Below, in pieces: positions 18,583-26,639 of a stretch of DNA of 64,000 bases. Under the pieces are notes generated by a model that saw only the letters and a list, made by a program, of their open reading frames with translations, had not been told where the DNA came from and did no database searches. This stretch comes from Pelomonas cellulosilytica. Lineage in GTDB: Bacteria; Pseudomonadota; Gammaproteobacteria; Burkholderiales; Burkholderiaceae_C. The DNA is taken from NCBI RefSeq assembly GCF_021353265.1, contig NZ_JAJTWU010000007.1, forward strand, positions 366,665 to 430,664, given 5' to 3'. The position numbers and the translations under genes are program-made. Position 1 is the first letter of the stretch, and each line of letters begins with the position of its first letter.

Positions 18583-19487
18583 CAGATCAACTTCATGGTT
18601 AGCGCCAGCTGCCACAGGCCGGCCGGCGCGGTGTTGTCCAGCAGCAGCGGCGCGGGTGCGTCGAAGCGCGCGAGCGCCTGCACGTAGCGGCCACACAGTG
18701 CGGGGTCGCCCACCAGCGCCAGCCGCGTGCCGCGGTCGTGCAGCCCGTGCGCGATCTCGTGGCCTATCAGCAGGCCGGACAGGTAGTCGGGCAGTTGCTC
18801 CGGAGCCAGTTGCTTGAACAGCCCCAGCGTGCGCACGGCGAACAGCTGGTGGCCCAGGCCGCCGTCCTGCCGCGCGGCGTCCACGCCTTGCAGGAAGGCT
18901 TCGGGCGACGCAGGCGAGCTGCCGTCGGCGGGCATCAGCCGAGCCAGCACCGAGTGCTGGCGCAACAGCGCGAACAGCTCGCCGGTCATGTGCGTGGCAA
19001 AACCCGTCACGCGACCGGCCTTGACGCGCGCCCACTTGGAATGCGTGCCGGGCAGCACGAGGCAGGCGTCCTCCGCCAGCTCGGGCCGCAGCGCGAGTGC
19101 GCCGACGATCTGCGTCTCCTCACCGCGCATCACGTCGGGCTGGGCCGCGTCGTCGACGAGGCCAGGAATGATGCGCAGGCCATCGTCGATCGCCAGCGCC
19201 TGGCCGGCCAGTGCCGCGGCATCGGCCGGGCAGCGAACATAGGGCGCCTCGCGCCAGCCGTGCTGGCTGCCCACCATGCCGCAGGCCAGCAGCCGGAGCT
19301 GCGGCTGCTGCTCGCGCCAGCCGCCCACGAGGCCGGCCAGCGCTCGCGCGAACGCCTCGGCGCCGTGCAGCGTGGAAGCGCCATCGTCGGACTGGCGCGT
19401 CTGCAGTACGTCGCCGCCCTCGCCCATCAGGAAGGCGCGCAGCCGGGTGCTGCCCCAGTCCAGCGCGATCAGGCGGGCTTGCGACAT
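18582..19487 (-). CDS. dgoK: 2-dehydro-3-deoxygalactonokinase
   Basis: This 301-residue sugar-acid kinase of the ASKHA superfamily phosphorylates 2-dehydro-3-deoxygalactonate at C6 with ATP. Landmarks are IALDWGSTRLRAFLM at the N-terminus (phosphate loop), LACGMVGSQHGWREAPYVRCP, and VLPGTHSKWARVKAGRVTGFATHMTGELF, a DgoK signature. The ATG start overlaps the dgoD stop (TGATG) and its stop overlaps the dgoA start in the same way, so dgoD-dgoK-dgoA are translationally coupled. Confidence 0.95.
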   Translation of the reverse strand: MSQARLIALDWGSTRLRAFLMGEGGDVLQTRQSDDGASTLHGAEAFARALAGLVGGWREQQPQLRLLACGMVGSQHGWREAPYVRCPADAAALAGQALAIDDGLRIIPGLVDDAAQPDVMRGEETQIVGALALRPELAEDACLVLPGTHSKWARVKAGRVTGFATHMTGELFALLRQHSVLARLMPADGSSPASPEAFLQGVDAARQDGGLGHQLFAVRTLGLFKQLAPEQLPDYLSGLLIGHEIAHGLHDRGTRLALVGDPALCGRYVQALARFDAPAPLLLDNTAPAGLWQLALTMKLI

Positions 19488-20635
19488 CACCACTCGGCCA
19501 CCGAGCCGTCGGCATGGCGCCAGACGGGGTTGCGCCAGTCGGGCGCCTGCTTGCTGGCCTCGACGACGCGCTCCTCGTCGATCTCGACGCCCAGGCCCGG
19601 CTTGCGCAGCGGGTTGATGAAGCCGTCCTCGATGCGGAAGTCGTCCTTGTTCTTGACGAAGTCCAGCAGCTCGGCCCCCTTGTTGTAGTGGATGCCCATG
19701 CTCTGTTCCTGCAGCACGGCGTTGTGCGAGACGAAGTCCACCGCCAGGCAGGCCGCCAACGCGACGGGGCCCAGCGGGCAGTGCGGCGCGAAGGCCACAT
19801 CGTGCGCCTCGGCCATGCCGGCGATCTTGAAGCACTCGGTGATGCCACCGGCATGCGACAGGTCGGGCTGCACGATGGAGATGCCGCCGGCCTGGAACAC
19901 GCGCTTGAAGTCGAAGCGCGAGAACATCCGCTCGCCCGCGGCCAGCGGAATGGCCGTGTACTCGGCCAGCCGCGCGTACTGCTCGGCCTGCTCGGCCAGC
20001 ACCGGCTCCTCGACGAACAGCGGACGGTAAGGCTCCAGCGCCTTCAACAGCGGCTTGGCCATCGGCGCGGCGACGCGGCCGTGGAAGTCGATCCCGAACT
20101 CGATGTCCGAGCCGAATGCCTCACGGATCTCGGCGATGCGGGCCACCGCCTCGTCGATCTTGCGCGAGCTGTCGACGATGGCCAGCTCCTCGGTGCCATT
20201 CATCTTAAAGGTGTCGAAACCGCCTTCACGCAGCCGCTTGATGTCGCGGATGACGTCCGCCGGGCGGTCGCCGCCGACCCACGAGTAGACCTTCATCTTG
20301 TCGCGCACGAGACCGCCCAGCAGCTCGTAGACGGGCTGGCCCATGACCTTGCCCTTGATGTCCCACAGCGCCTGGTCGATGCCGGCGATGGCGCTCATCA
20401 TGATCGGGCCGCCGCGGTAGAAGCCGGCGCGGTACATGACCTGCCACAAGTCGTTGATGCGCGCCGGGTCCTGGCCGACGACGTACTCGGACAGCTCGTG
20501 CACCGCCGCCTCGACGGTGCGCGCCCGCCCCTCGATGACGGGCTCGCCCCAGCCGACGACGCCTTCGTCGGTCTCGATCTTCAGGAACATCCACCGCGGC
20601 GGAACGCGGTACGTCGTGAGCTTGGTGATTCGCAT
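19487..20635 (-). CDS. dgoD: D-galactonate dehydratase
   Basis: This 382-residue enolase-superfamily enzyme (the same length as E. coli DgoD) dehydrates D-galactonate to 2-dehydro-3-deoxygalactonate. The Mg ligands and catalytic pairs are visible: GIDFHGR (Asp and His), FVEEPVL (Glu), [12 protein letters not shown] (Glu) and [10 protein letters not shown] (His). The start [11 protein letters not shown] at 20635 is the family start; a further in-frame start 24 nt upstream adds nothing. It is the first gene of the nine-gene operon. No strong ribosome-binding site is seen before it. Confidence 0.95.
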   Translation of the reverse strand: MRITKLTTYRVPPRWMFLKIETDEGVVGWGEPVIEGRARTVEAAVHELSEYVVGQDPARINDLWQVMYRAGFYRGGPIMMSAIAGIDQALWDIKGKVMGQPVYELLGGLVRDKMKVYSWVGGDRPADVIRDIKRLREGGFDTFKMNGTEELAIVDSSRKIDEAVARIAEIREAFGSDIEFGIDFHGRVAAPMAKPLLKALEPYRPLFVEEPVLAEQAEQYARLAEYTAIPLAAGERMFSRFDFKRVFQAGGISIVQPDLSHAGGITECFKIAGMAEAHDVAFAPHCPLGPVALAACLAVDFVSHNAVLQEQSMGIHYNKGAELLDFVKNKDDFRIEDGFINPLRKPGLGVEIDEERVVEASKQAPDWRNPVWRHADGSVAEW

Positions 20636-20772
20636 GAGGCGGGAGACCGGTCTGTTCAAAACCCGAGCAGCTTAGGAGAAGCAGCTAGGTTTGATTTATC
20701 GAATCTCGCGCTCTTCCTATGCCGGGTTCATATAGCAGCCAAATGACGGTGCCGAGGCACCCCACCAGAATC

Positions 20773-20812
20773 AAGGGTTAACCCTTGCAACCCTAGGAAA
20801 AACCCTTAGAAT
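20773..20812 (+). promoter_or_regulatory. Promoter with overlapping palindrome for the 32-residue peptide gene
   Basis: A perfect 14-bp palindrome AAGGGTTAACCCTT occupies 20773-20786 and overlaps a -35-like TTGCAA (20785-20790). A -10-like TAGAAT follows at 20807-20812 with a 16-bp spacer. Further CAACCCT and AACCCTT units lie inside the spacer. This is a plausible sigma-70 promoter with a repressor or activator site on the -35 element. The coding start is about 30 nt downstream. Confidence 0.55.
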
Positions 20813-20842
20813 GCAGGCGTCAAACAAAAGAAAGGGAAAGAA

Positions 20843-20941
20843 ATGGAACTGCTGATCGTCACTCTCGCCTTCTGTGCCATCGCCATCGTGGGTCAATTCG
20901 GCGACACGCTCGGCCGCCGCCTCGGCGCCGCCGGCAAGTAA
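20843..20941 (+). CDS. Small membrane peptide, 32 residues, unknown function
   Basis: This short gene codes for a peptide beginning MELLIVTLAFCAIAIVGQFG, a single hydrophobic helix of about 17 residues, followed by a basic tail (LGRRLGAAGK). Translation is supported by a GGGAAAG ribosome site 3-9 bases before the ATG. A good promoter lies upstream and a strong Rho-independent terminator begins 40 nt after the stop, so it forms a complete self-contained unit. I recognise no family. The Ile/Val helix with Arg/Lys at the end resembles small stress-linked membrane peptides. It sits between two leftward operons. Confidence 0.6.
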   Translation: MELLIVTLAFCAIAIVGQFGDTLGRRLGAAGK

Positions 20942-20980
20942 GCACCGGCACCGGCAGGCACTGCCTGCCCCCCCCACTCT

Positions 20981-21010
20981 GGCCACCGTCTCCCGGTGGC
21001 CTTTGTTTTT
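20981..21010 (+). terminator. Rho-independent terminator
   Basis: A perfect 8-bp GC-rich stem, GGCCACCG (20981-20988) with CGGTGGCC (20994-21001) and a 5-base loop, is followed by TTTGTTTTT (21002-21010). It ends the small-peptide transcript. The leftward operon finishing at 21037 lies just to its right; the A-run needed for termination in that direction is absent. Confidence 0.88.
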
Positions 21011-21036
21011 GCGGGACGCCCGGCGGCTGCGGCCGG

Positions 21037-21468
21037 TCAAGCCGGCTGCGGCGTGGCCAACCGGCGCCGCAGCGCCCGCATCAGCACGCCCAGCAAGGGC
21101 AGCTGCGCATACAGCTCCTCGGCCGCATCCCAGTAGTCGCGGTGCAGCACGACGCCGCCCGGCCCGTGGCGCAGGTGCGTGGCGCCGCGGATCTTCAAGA
21201 CGTCGCCGCACGCGCGCACGAAGTGCAGCTCCCACGTCAGGAAGGCCTCGTCGCCTTCGCTCGCCGCCACCTGCACGACGAAGCGCGGGTCGACCAGCTC
21301 ATCGAACATCTGCTCGAAGATGCGCCCGATGGCCCGCCGGCCGCGCACGTCGTTGAACGGATCCTTGAACGCGGCGGTCTCATCATACAGCGCCAGCAGC
21401 GCCGGCAGACTGTCGCGGGTCAGCCGCGTATAGGCATCGACGAGGCGTCGGGTGCGGGCGTCAGGCAC
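21037..21468 (-). CDS. NTF2-like (SnoaL-type) protein
   Basis: This 143-residue protein starts with GTG at 21468, two bases after the SDR stop, and reads VPDARTRRLVDAYTRLTRDSL. The alpha+beta cone pattern of the NTF2-like fold is visible (LPALLALYDETAAFKDPFNDVRG, AFLTWELHFVRACGDVLKIRG, GPGGVVLHRDYWDAAEEL). Such proteins hold hydrophobic ligands or act as small isomerases. It is the last gene of the eight-gene lipid-modification operon, and NTF2-like genes recur in that operon type. Confidence 0.82.
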   Translation of the reverse strand: MPDARTRRLVDAYTRLTRDSLPALLALYDETAAFKDPFNDVRGRRAIGRIFEQMFDELVDPRFVVQVAASEGDEAFLTWELHFVRACGDVLKIRGATHLRHGPGGVVLHRDYWDAAEELYAQLPLLGVLMRALRRRLATPQPA

Positions 21469-21470
21469 GT

Positions 21471-22247
21471 TCAGGCTCCCGTAGTGCGGCGGACGGCGGC
21501 AAAGTACAGTGGGTCGGGCAGGCAGCGCAGCAGCCGCATCCAGGTGGTGAAGCGGCGCGGGAAGTTCATCTCGAAGCGCCCCTGCGCCCAGCCGCGCAGC
21601 ATGTGCCCGGCCGCCTCGTCCGGCGAGATCAGCGCCGGCATCGCGAAATCGTTCTGCGCTGTCAGCGGTGTCTCGACGAAGCCGGGGTTCACGATGGACA
21701 CGCCGATGCCGAGCGGGTGCAGGTCCAGGTACAGGTTCTCGGCGAGGTTGTTCAACGCGGCCTTGGTGGGGCCGTAGGCCAGCGACATCGGCAGGCCACG
21801 GTAGCCCGCCACGCTGCCGACCAGGCTCAGGTGGCCGCCGCGGGCGGTGGTCAGCGACGGCAGCAGCGCGTCCAGCAGGTGCAGAACACCCTCGTAGTTG
21901 ACGGCCAAGTGACGCGCCATTTCCGCATGGTCGAACGCCGTCGCGCGTTGCGCGCGGTAGTGGCCGGCGCAGTACAGCACCATCGCTGGCACGCCGCCGG
22001 CGTGCTGCAGCACGGCTTGCGTGGCGGCCTGGACGGCGTCGTGCTGCGTGACGTCGAGCGGCAGCGCGATGCTGCCCGGATGCTCGCTGGCGAACGCGGC
22101 CAGTGGCGCCGACTGCCGGGCCGACACGACAACGCGCGCGCCCTGCCGGTGCAGCGCAGCCGCCGTCGCGCGGCCGATACCGGAAGACGCGCCGATAACC
22201 CAGGCCCACCGGCCGGTCCAATCGCGCAAGGGAGGGTTAAGTGCCAT
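21471..22247 (-). CDS. SDR-family oxidoreductase
   Basis: This 258-residue short-chain dehydrogenase has the cofactor loop GASSGIGRATAAAL, a serine in LSLVGSVAGYRGLP and YxxxK in YGPTKAAL. It uses NAD(P)H. The substrate is unknown; position in the operon suggests a lipid or fatty-acyl intermediate. One base separates it from the preceding DUF3833 gene and two bases from the NTF2-like gene. Confidence 0.9.
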   Translation of the reverse strand: MALNPPLRDWTGRWAWVIGASSGIGRATAAALHRQGARVVVSARQSAPLAAFASEHPGSIALPLDVTQHDAVQAATQAVLQHAGGVPAMVLYCAGHYRAQRATAFDHAEMARHLAVNYEGVLHLLDALLPSLTTARGGHLSLVGSVAGYRGLPMSLAYGPTKAALNNLAENLYLDLHPLGIGVSIVNPGFVETPLTAQNDFAMPALISPDEAAGHMLRGWAQGRFEMNFPRRFTTWMRLLRCLPDPLYFAAVRRTTGA

Positions 22248-22248
22248 C

Positions 22249-22776
22249 TCAGTGCTTGGTGATGACCAGCGTCACGTCGCCCAGGTGCAGGCCCAGCTTG
22301 CTCATCACGGAGCGGTTGAGCACCGTGCGCTCGTCCATGAGGAACATCCAGTCGTCCAGTGCCACATCCCAGACGCGGCCGTCCACCGGCAGGGCCAGCG
22401 TGTAGGCCCAGCGCAGCGCATTGCCGGCGCTCTCGCCGCTGGCCGTGCCGACGATGTCGTCGGCCGTGCCCGTGAAGCGACCTCCGCTCAGTGCCTGCAG
22501 CCGCCAGATGCGGCGCTGCGTGCTGCCGTCGCTGTAGGTGAAGTGCTCGTCCAGCGTACCGCGGTCGCCCTCCCAATGCCCGGTCATGCGGACACTGAAG
22601 CGCTTGACGACGCGGCCGGCGCGGTCAGTGAACAGGCCCTGGGCGGTCAGCTCTCCGTCGAAGAAGCGGCGCAGGTCGAAGGTCGGTTGCTCGCGGGCGT
22701 AGTCCTGCACGGTGGGGCCGGCGCAGCCGGCGAGTGCGAGAGCCGCGACAAGGAGGCTGCGGCGCAATAGGTTCAT
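22249..22776 (-). CDS. DUF3833 lipoprotein
   Basis: This 175-residue protein has a lipoprotein signal (MNLLRRSLLVAALALAGC, lipobox LAGC) and the DUF3833 body: FDLRRFFDGELTAQGLFTDRAGRVVKRF, then GTLDEHFTYSDG and RVWDVALDDWMFLMDERTVLNRS. Function is unknown, but the family almost always sits with the cyclopropane-synthase-like, DUF1365 and FAD genes. A good GGAAGGA site precedes the ATG. The ATG overlaps the MFS stop (ATGA). Confidence 0.9.
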   Translation of the reverse strand: MNLLRRSLLVAALALAGCAGPTVQDYAREQPTFDLRRFFDGELTAQGLFTDRAGRVVKRFSVRMTGHWEGDRGTLDEHFTYSDGSTQRRIWRLQALSGGRFTGTADDIVGTASGESAGNALRWAYTLALPVDGRVWDVALDDWMFLMDERTVLNRSVMSKLGLHLGDVTLVITKH

Positions 22777-24074
22777 TCGCGTTCCTTCCAGCGGGGGTTG
22801 AGGCGCTCGGCCCGCCACAGTGCGGCGGCGGCGGCGAGCTTGAGCACACAGGGCAGCCCGCCATAGGCCCAGGCCAGGGCCTGCAGACCGGCGGCGTCGG
22901 CACTGCCGGTGCGGTAGCCGGCAAAGCCCAGCAGCGGCAGCACCAGCCCGGCGGCCAGAGCCAGGTTGAGCTTGGTGGCGAAAGCCCACCAGCCGAGGTA
23001 GCGGCCCTCGTCGCGGCCGGCGCCGCCGCCCTGTTGGATGACGCCGGTCAGCAGCGCGCCGGGCAGCGCCAGGTCGGCGCCCAGTGCCAGCCCACTGGCC
23101 ACGCAGATGGCTGCAAACGCCAGGCCGTCGCCGGCGCCGATCCACGGCGTCGCCGCAAAGGCCACCACGGTAGCCACCATGCCCGCCCGCCAGACGGGCG
23201 CCGCACCCCAGCGCGCCGCTGCGCGCACCCACAACGGCAGCCCGGCCACGGCGGAGGCGAAGTAGGCCAGCAGCAGCACCGGCTGCCACTGCGGCAACTG
23301 GAGCCGGTCGGCCACGAAGAAGGGCAGCAGAGTCGCCGGGATAGCGGCAGCGATGCCATTGAGCACGAAGACGGCCAGCAACTGGCGGAACGCTGGCACA
23401 CGCCACGGCGACGCCGGCGCTGCTGCCACGCCCGGACCGGCCGGCGCCGCAGCCGCGGGCGGCGGCACACGCCGCAGGCCCGCCAGCCCCAGCCCGAGGA
23501 GCGCCGCCAGCGCGAGGCTGGTGGCCGGCCAGCCCAGCCAGGCGGGCAAGGCGCTGGCCAGCAGCACACCCACAAGCGTGCCGCCCTCACGCCAGCCAGT
23601 GACGCGGGCGCGCAGCGCCGGGCCGCCGCCCCAGCGTGTGCCCCAGCTCTGGTGCAGGATGGTCGCGGCGCTGTAGGCCAGCGTGCACAGGAGCAGCGCG
23701 CCGGCCAGCCAGCCGATCACGAGGGAAGGCGCCCCAGCCGGCGGTTGCCACAGCGCCGCGAAGGCCAGCGCCAGCACGATGGCGCACAGGCCCGCCGCCC
23801 GCCAAGCCACGGTGGCACCGGCATCAAAACACCGGTCGGCGAGCCGGCCCAACGCCGGGTCCACGACGGCGTCCAGCAGTCGCACGCCCAGCATGACGGC
23901 GCCGATGGCTGACAGCGGCAACCCCAGCACCGACGCGTAGTGAAACGGCAACTGCACGTAAAGCGGCAGCGACACGAAGGCCAGCGGCAGTGCCAGCGCC
24001 GCATACGCGCACCCCGGCCGCCAGCCCAGCGTGGGCGGCGGTGCGGGGAGCACGGTGGCGGACGCGGCGGACAT
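22773..24074 (-). CDS. MFS transporter, GPH/MelB-like
   Basis: This 433-residue protein has about twelve membrane segments, with YVQLPFHYASVLGLPLSAIGAVML near the N-terminus and LLDAVVDPALGRLADRC, a pattern of the glycoside-pentoside-hexuronide:cation symporter branch. In this operon type an MFS member of this branch is a regular partner; it may move a lipid-related substrate instead of a sugar, which is inference. It follows the chalcone-isomerase-like gene by 11 nt. Confidence 0.87.
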   Translation of the reverse strand: MSAASATVLPAPPPTLGWRPGCAYAALALPLAFVSLPLYVQLPFHYASVLGLPLSAIGAVMLGVRLLDAVVDPALGRLADRCFDAGATVAWRAAGLCAIVLALAFAALWQPPAGAPSLVIGWLAGALLLCTLAYSAATILHQSWGTRWGGGPALRARVTGWREGGTLVGVLLASALPAWLGWPATSLALAALLGLGLAGLRRVPPPAAAAPAGPGVAAAPASPWRVPAFRQLLAVFVLNGIAAAIPATLLPFFVADRLQLPQWQPVLLLAYFASAVAGLPLWVRAAARWGAAPVWRAGMVATVVAFAATPWIGAGDGLAFAAICVASGLALGADLALPGALLTGVIQQGGGAGRDEGRYLGWWAFATKLNLALAAGLVLPLLGFAGYRTGSADAAGLQALAWAYGGLPCVLKLAAAAALWRAERLNPRWKERE

Positions 24075-24085
24075 GGCGTGGCGTG

Positions 24086-24628
24086 TCAGCGGGAGCCGCC
24101 CAGCAGCGAATCGCGCAGCGCGGGCGCCGAGGTCTGGCGCGCCAGCCAGATGCCGAAGAAGAGCCGGGCGTAGTCGGCGTCCAGCACCTCGGCCGTCTGC
24201 CGGCCGTTGTGGAAGAAGCGCACCTGGCCCTCGCCCTCATGCAGGCCCAGCAGGCGGTCACCGGCCGCGACGTCGGGGAAGGCCTGCCTCATCAACGCGA
24301 GCCAGCGCTTGGCCTGCGTGTCATCGAAGGGGCCGACGCGGCGCATCTCGGCGACGGAGCGCTCGGCGATGGCCTGGCCTTCCAGCCGCCGGTCATAGAC
24401 CAGCTCGAGCGCGAACGGCTGGCGGGCGTAGGTGTCGGGCTCGAAGCCAGGCTCCACCCACAGCCGCGCCTCATAGACGCGCAGGCCGAAGAAGCGCAGC
24501 ACGCCGCTGCCCTGCAGGCGGGCCTGCGGCAGCGCGGCGCGCAATTCTGCGGGCGGAGTGGCTTGGGCGGTGGCAACGGTCATGGTGCAGAGGCCAGGCG
24601 TGGCGGCAAGGAGTTGGCGCCGCTTCAT
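24086..24628 (-). CDS. Chalcone isomerase-like protein
   Basis: This 180-residue protein has an N-terminal signal (MKRRQLLAATPGLCTMTVATAQA) and the bacterial chalcone-isomerase-like fold: LQGSGVLRFFGLRVYEARLWV, then FALELVYDRRLEGQAIAERSVAEMRRVG and GDRLLGLHEGEGQVRFFHNG. Bacterial members lack proven flavonoid activity, and the fold is related to fatty-acid-binding proteins, which fits this lipid operon. The ATG overlaps the stop of the upstream methyltransferase gene (ATGA). Confidence 0.87.
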   Translation of the reverse strand: MKRRQLLAATPGLCTMTVATAQATPPAELRAALPQARLQGSGVLRFFGLRVYEARLWVEPGFEPDTYARQPFALELVYDRRLEGQAIAERSVAEMRRVGPFDDTQAKRWLALMRQAFPDVAAGDRLLGLHEGEGQVRFFHNGRQTAEVLDADYARLFFGIWLARQTSAPALRDSLLGGSR

Positions 24629-25875
24629 GGCGCGGGCTTGCGGAGCGTGAACTGGACGACATCGGTGCTGCCGGTGTCGAAGGCGGCCTCGCAGTAGGCG
24701 AGGTAGAACGCCCAGATGCGCTGGAAGCGGCGGTCGAAGCCCTGACGCTGCACGCGATCGAGCTTGGCCTCGAAGTCGGCGCGCCATCGCCGCAGCGTCT
24801 CGGCGTAGTCGGCACCGAAGGCCAGGCGGTTCTCGACGACGAAGCCGGCGCGGCGCGCCTCGGCCTCGAAAGCCGACGGGCTGGGTAGCAGGCCGCCCGG
24901 GAAGATGTACTGCTGGATGAAGTCGGTGGACTTCAGGTAGCGGGGGAACAAGTCGTCGCGAATCGTGATGGTCTGGATACAGGCATGGCCGCCGGGCTTC
25001 AGGCACGCGTTGAGCGCCTGGAAGTAGCTGCGCCAGTACTCGTGGCCCACGGCCTCGAACATCTCTATGGAGACGACCGCGTCGAACGGGTGGCCTGCAT
25101 GGCGGGCGGCGAGATCGCGATAGTCCATGTGCAGCAGCTGCACCTGCGCGTCCAGGCCCGCATCCTGAATGCGTTCCCGGCCCCAGCGCAACTGCTCGGC
25201 CGACAGCGTGATGCCGGTGACCTGCGCACCGAACTCGGCTGCCGCCAGCTCCGCGAGGCCGCCCCAGCCGCAACCGATCTCCAGCACCCGCGAGCCGGCC
25301 TCCACGCGCGCCTCGCGCAGCGCGCGGCGCGACTTGGCCTGCTGCGCGGAGAGCAAGTCCACGCCTCGCGGGTCGCGGCCCTCGAACCAGGCGGCGCTGT
25401 AGCTCATGCCCGGGTCCAGCCACAGGCGGTAGAACTCGTTGCCGAGGTCGTAGTGCGCATGGATGTTGCGCGCGCTGCCGGCCCGGGAATTGCGCCGCAG
25501 CAAGTGGCGCAGGCGGTAGGCCAGGCGCCCCCACCAGCGGCCGTAAATGAGGCCCTCGATGTGCTCGCGGTTGACGAGGGCCAGGCGCAGCAGCGCGGTG
25601 AGGTCGGGGCTGTCCCACTGGCCGTCGATGTAGCTCTCGGCAAAGCCTATGTCGCCGGACTGCAGCGTGCGCTCGGCCATCGCCCAGTCGCGCAGCAGCA
25701 CGGTGGCGCGGGGCTCCGCGCTGGCGGTCGATGGCAGGCGCTGCACGCTGCCATCAGGCAGGCGCAGCTCCAGCTGGCCGTGCGGCAGGCGCTCCAGCAG
25801 CCGCAGCAGGCGGCGGGCGGCCCAGGGCGCGCGGGCGGGAGTGGCGGAGGCGGTGAGAGTGGAAGGCGTGCTCAT
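24625..25875 (-). CDS. Cyclopropane-fatty-acid-synthase-like SAM methyltransferase
   Basis: This 416-residue enzyme of the CFA synthase family transfers a methylene or methyl group from SAM to an unsaturated phospholipid acyl chain. Visible motifs are HYDLGNEFYRLWLDPGMSYS, the SAM loop VLEIGCGWGGLAELAA (~residues 185-200), FDAVVSIEMFEAVGHEYW and FIQQYIFPGGLLPS. The start MSTPSTLTAS at 25875 is taken. In Rhodobacter, members in this gene context take part in furan fatty acid formation (UfaM-type, from memory); plain cyclopropanation is the alternative. Confidence 0.92.
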   Translation of the reverse strand: MSTPSTLTASATPARAPWAARRLLRLLERLPHGQLELRLPDGSVQRLPSTASAEPRATVLLRDWAMAERTLQSGDIGFAESYIDGQWDSPDLTALLRLALVNREHIEGLIYGRWWGRLAYRLRHLLRRNSRAGSARNIHAHYDLGNEFYRLWLDPGMSYSAAWFEGRDPRGVDLLSAQQAKSRRALREARVEAGSRVLEIGCGWGGLAELAAAEFGAQVTGITLSAEQLRWGRERIQDAGLDAQVQLLHMDYRDLAARHAGHPFDAVVSIEMFEAVGHEYWRSYFQALNACLKPGGHACIQTITIRDDLFPRYLKSTDFIQQYIFPGGLLPSPSAFEAEARRAGFVVENRLAFGADYAETLRRWRADFEAKLDRVQRQGFDRRFQRIWAFYLAYCEAAFDTGSTDVVQFTLRKPAP

Positions 25876-25877
25876 GC

Positions 25878-26639
25878 TTATCGGCTCACGAAGTGCTGAG
25901 GCGGCTGGGGCTTGGTGAAGAAAGGGACGCGCTTGACCCACAGTCGCGCGGCCTGCCAGTGGATGCGCAGGACGACGCCCAGGGTCAGGAAGGGCATGGC
26001 AAGGACGGCACGGCGCACCCGCGCCGGCGTGAGCGCCGACAGCGCGCCCGACACGCTGGTCTGCAGCAGCGGGCCTTCGGCGTCGTGCAGGTCCACACGG
26101 GCCACCGCCCGGTCGCCTGCTCGCTCGAAGCGGAAGCGGTACTCGCCGTCGACCGCGCAGAACGGCGACACGTGGAAGACCTTGCGCGCGCTGCGCTCCT
26201 GGCCCCAGGCCGGCGCGTCGAGCAGATAGCCGTGACGTTCGCCGAAGGTGTTGTTGACTTCGGCCAGCACCGCGGCCAGCGAGCCGTCGGCGCGGTGTGC
26301 GTACCAGAAGCTCACCGGCTTGAAGACATAGCCCAGCATGCGGGGAAAGGTCTGCAGCCAGACCTCGCCGTCAGCATCGGTGATGCCCTCCTGCGCTAGC
26401 AGCCGCTCGAACCAGGCCAGCGCGTCAGGGCCGCCATCGCCATGGTCGCGGTCGTGGAAGCTGAGCCAGCCGCGGCCGTTGCGGTTCAACGCGGCGCAGG
26501 GCTCGCGGCGCAGCCGGCGCAGCGGCAACTGCAGGAAGCAGGTCGGGTAGCGGAACTCGTGTGCCACCGGCCGCAGGCGGCGGTGCCACACGGTACCGAC
26601 GGCGATCTGCGGCCCGCCTTCTTCGCTCGCACCGCTCAT
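25878..26639 (-). CDS. DUF1365 family protein
   Basis: This 253-residue protein matches DUF1365: GTVWHRRLRPVAHEFRYPTCFLQLPL at the N-terminus, FPRMLGYVFKPVSFWYAHRADGSL, VNNTFGERHGYLL and KVFHVSPFCAVDGEYRFRF. It has no known activity but is found almost invariably next to the FAD oxidoreductase and CFA-like genes. The ATG at 26639 overlaps the stop of the FAD gene (ATGA), and it ends two bases before the CFA-like gene. Confidence 0.93.
   Translation of the reverse strand: MSGASEEGGPQIAVGTVWHRRLRPVAHEFRYPTCFLQLPLRRLRREPCAALNRNGRGWLSFHDRDHGDGGPDALAWFERLLAQEGITDADGEVWLQTFPRMLGYVFKPVSFWYAHRADGSLAAVLAEVNNTFGERHGYLLDAPAWGQERSARKVFHVSPFCAVDGEYRFRFERAGDRAVARVDLHDAEGPLLQTSVSGALSALTPARVRRAVLAMPFLTLGVVLRIHWQAARLWVKRVPFFTKPQPPQHFVSR

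Noticed and set aside
15502..18687. Very long open frame (over 1000 codons) on the + strand opposite the GH35 and dgoA genes
   Set aside because: It is the antisense mirror of real genes in GC-rich DNA: the product is Arg/Gln/His/Ala-rich with no domain, while the opposite strand encodes clear GH35 and aldolase motifs.
20752..20765. GGTGCCGAGGCACC hairpin in the dgoD upstream gap
   Set aside because: A short perfect stem but with only a two-base spacer and no T-run in either direction, so neither a terminator nor a convincing operator.
24086..25618. A longer protein joining upstream sequence to the chalcone-isomerase-like domain
   Set aside because: The extra N-terminal part is the wrong frame of the CFA-like gene; a signal peptide at 24628 marks the true start.
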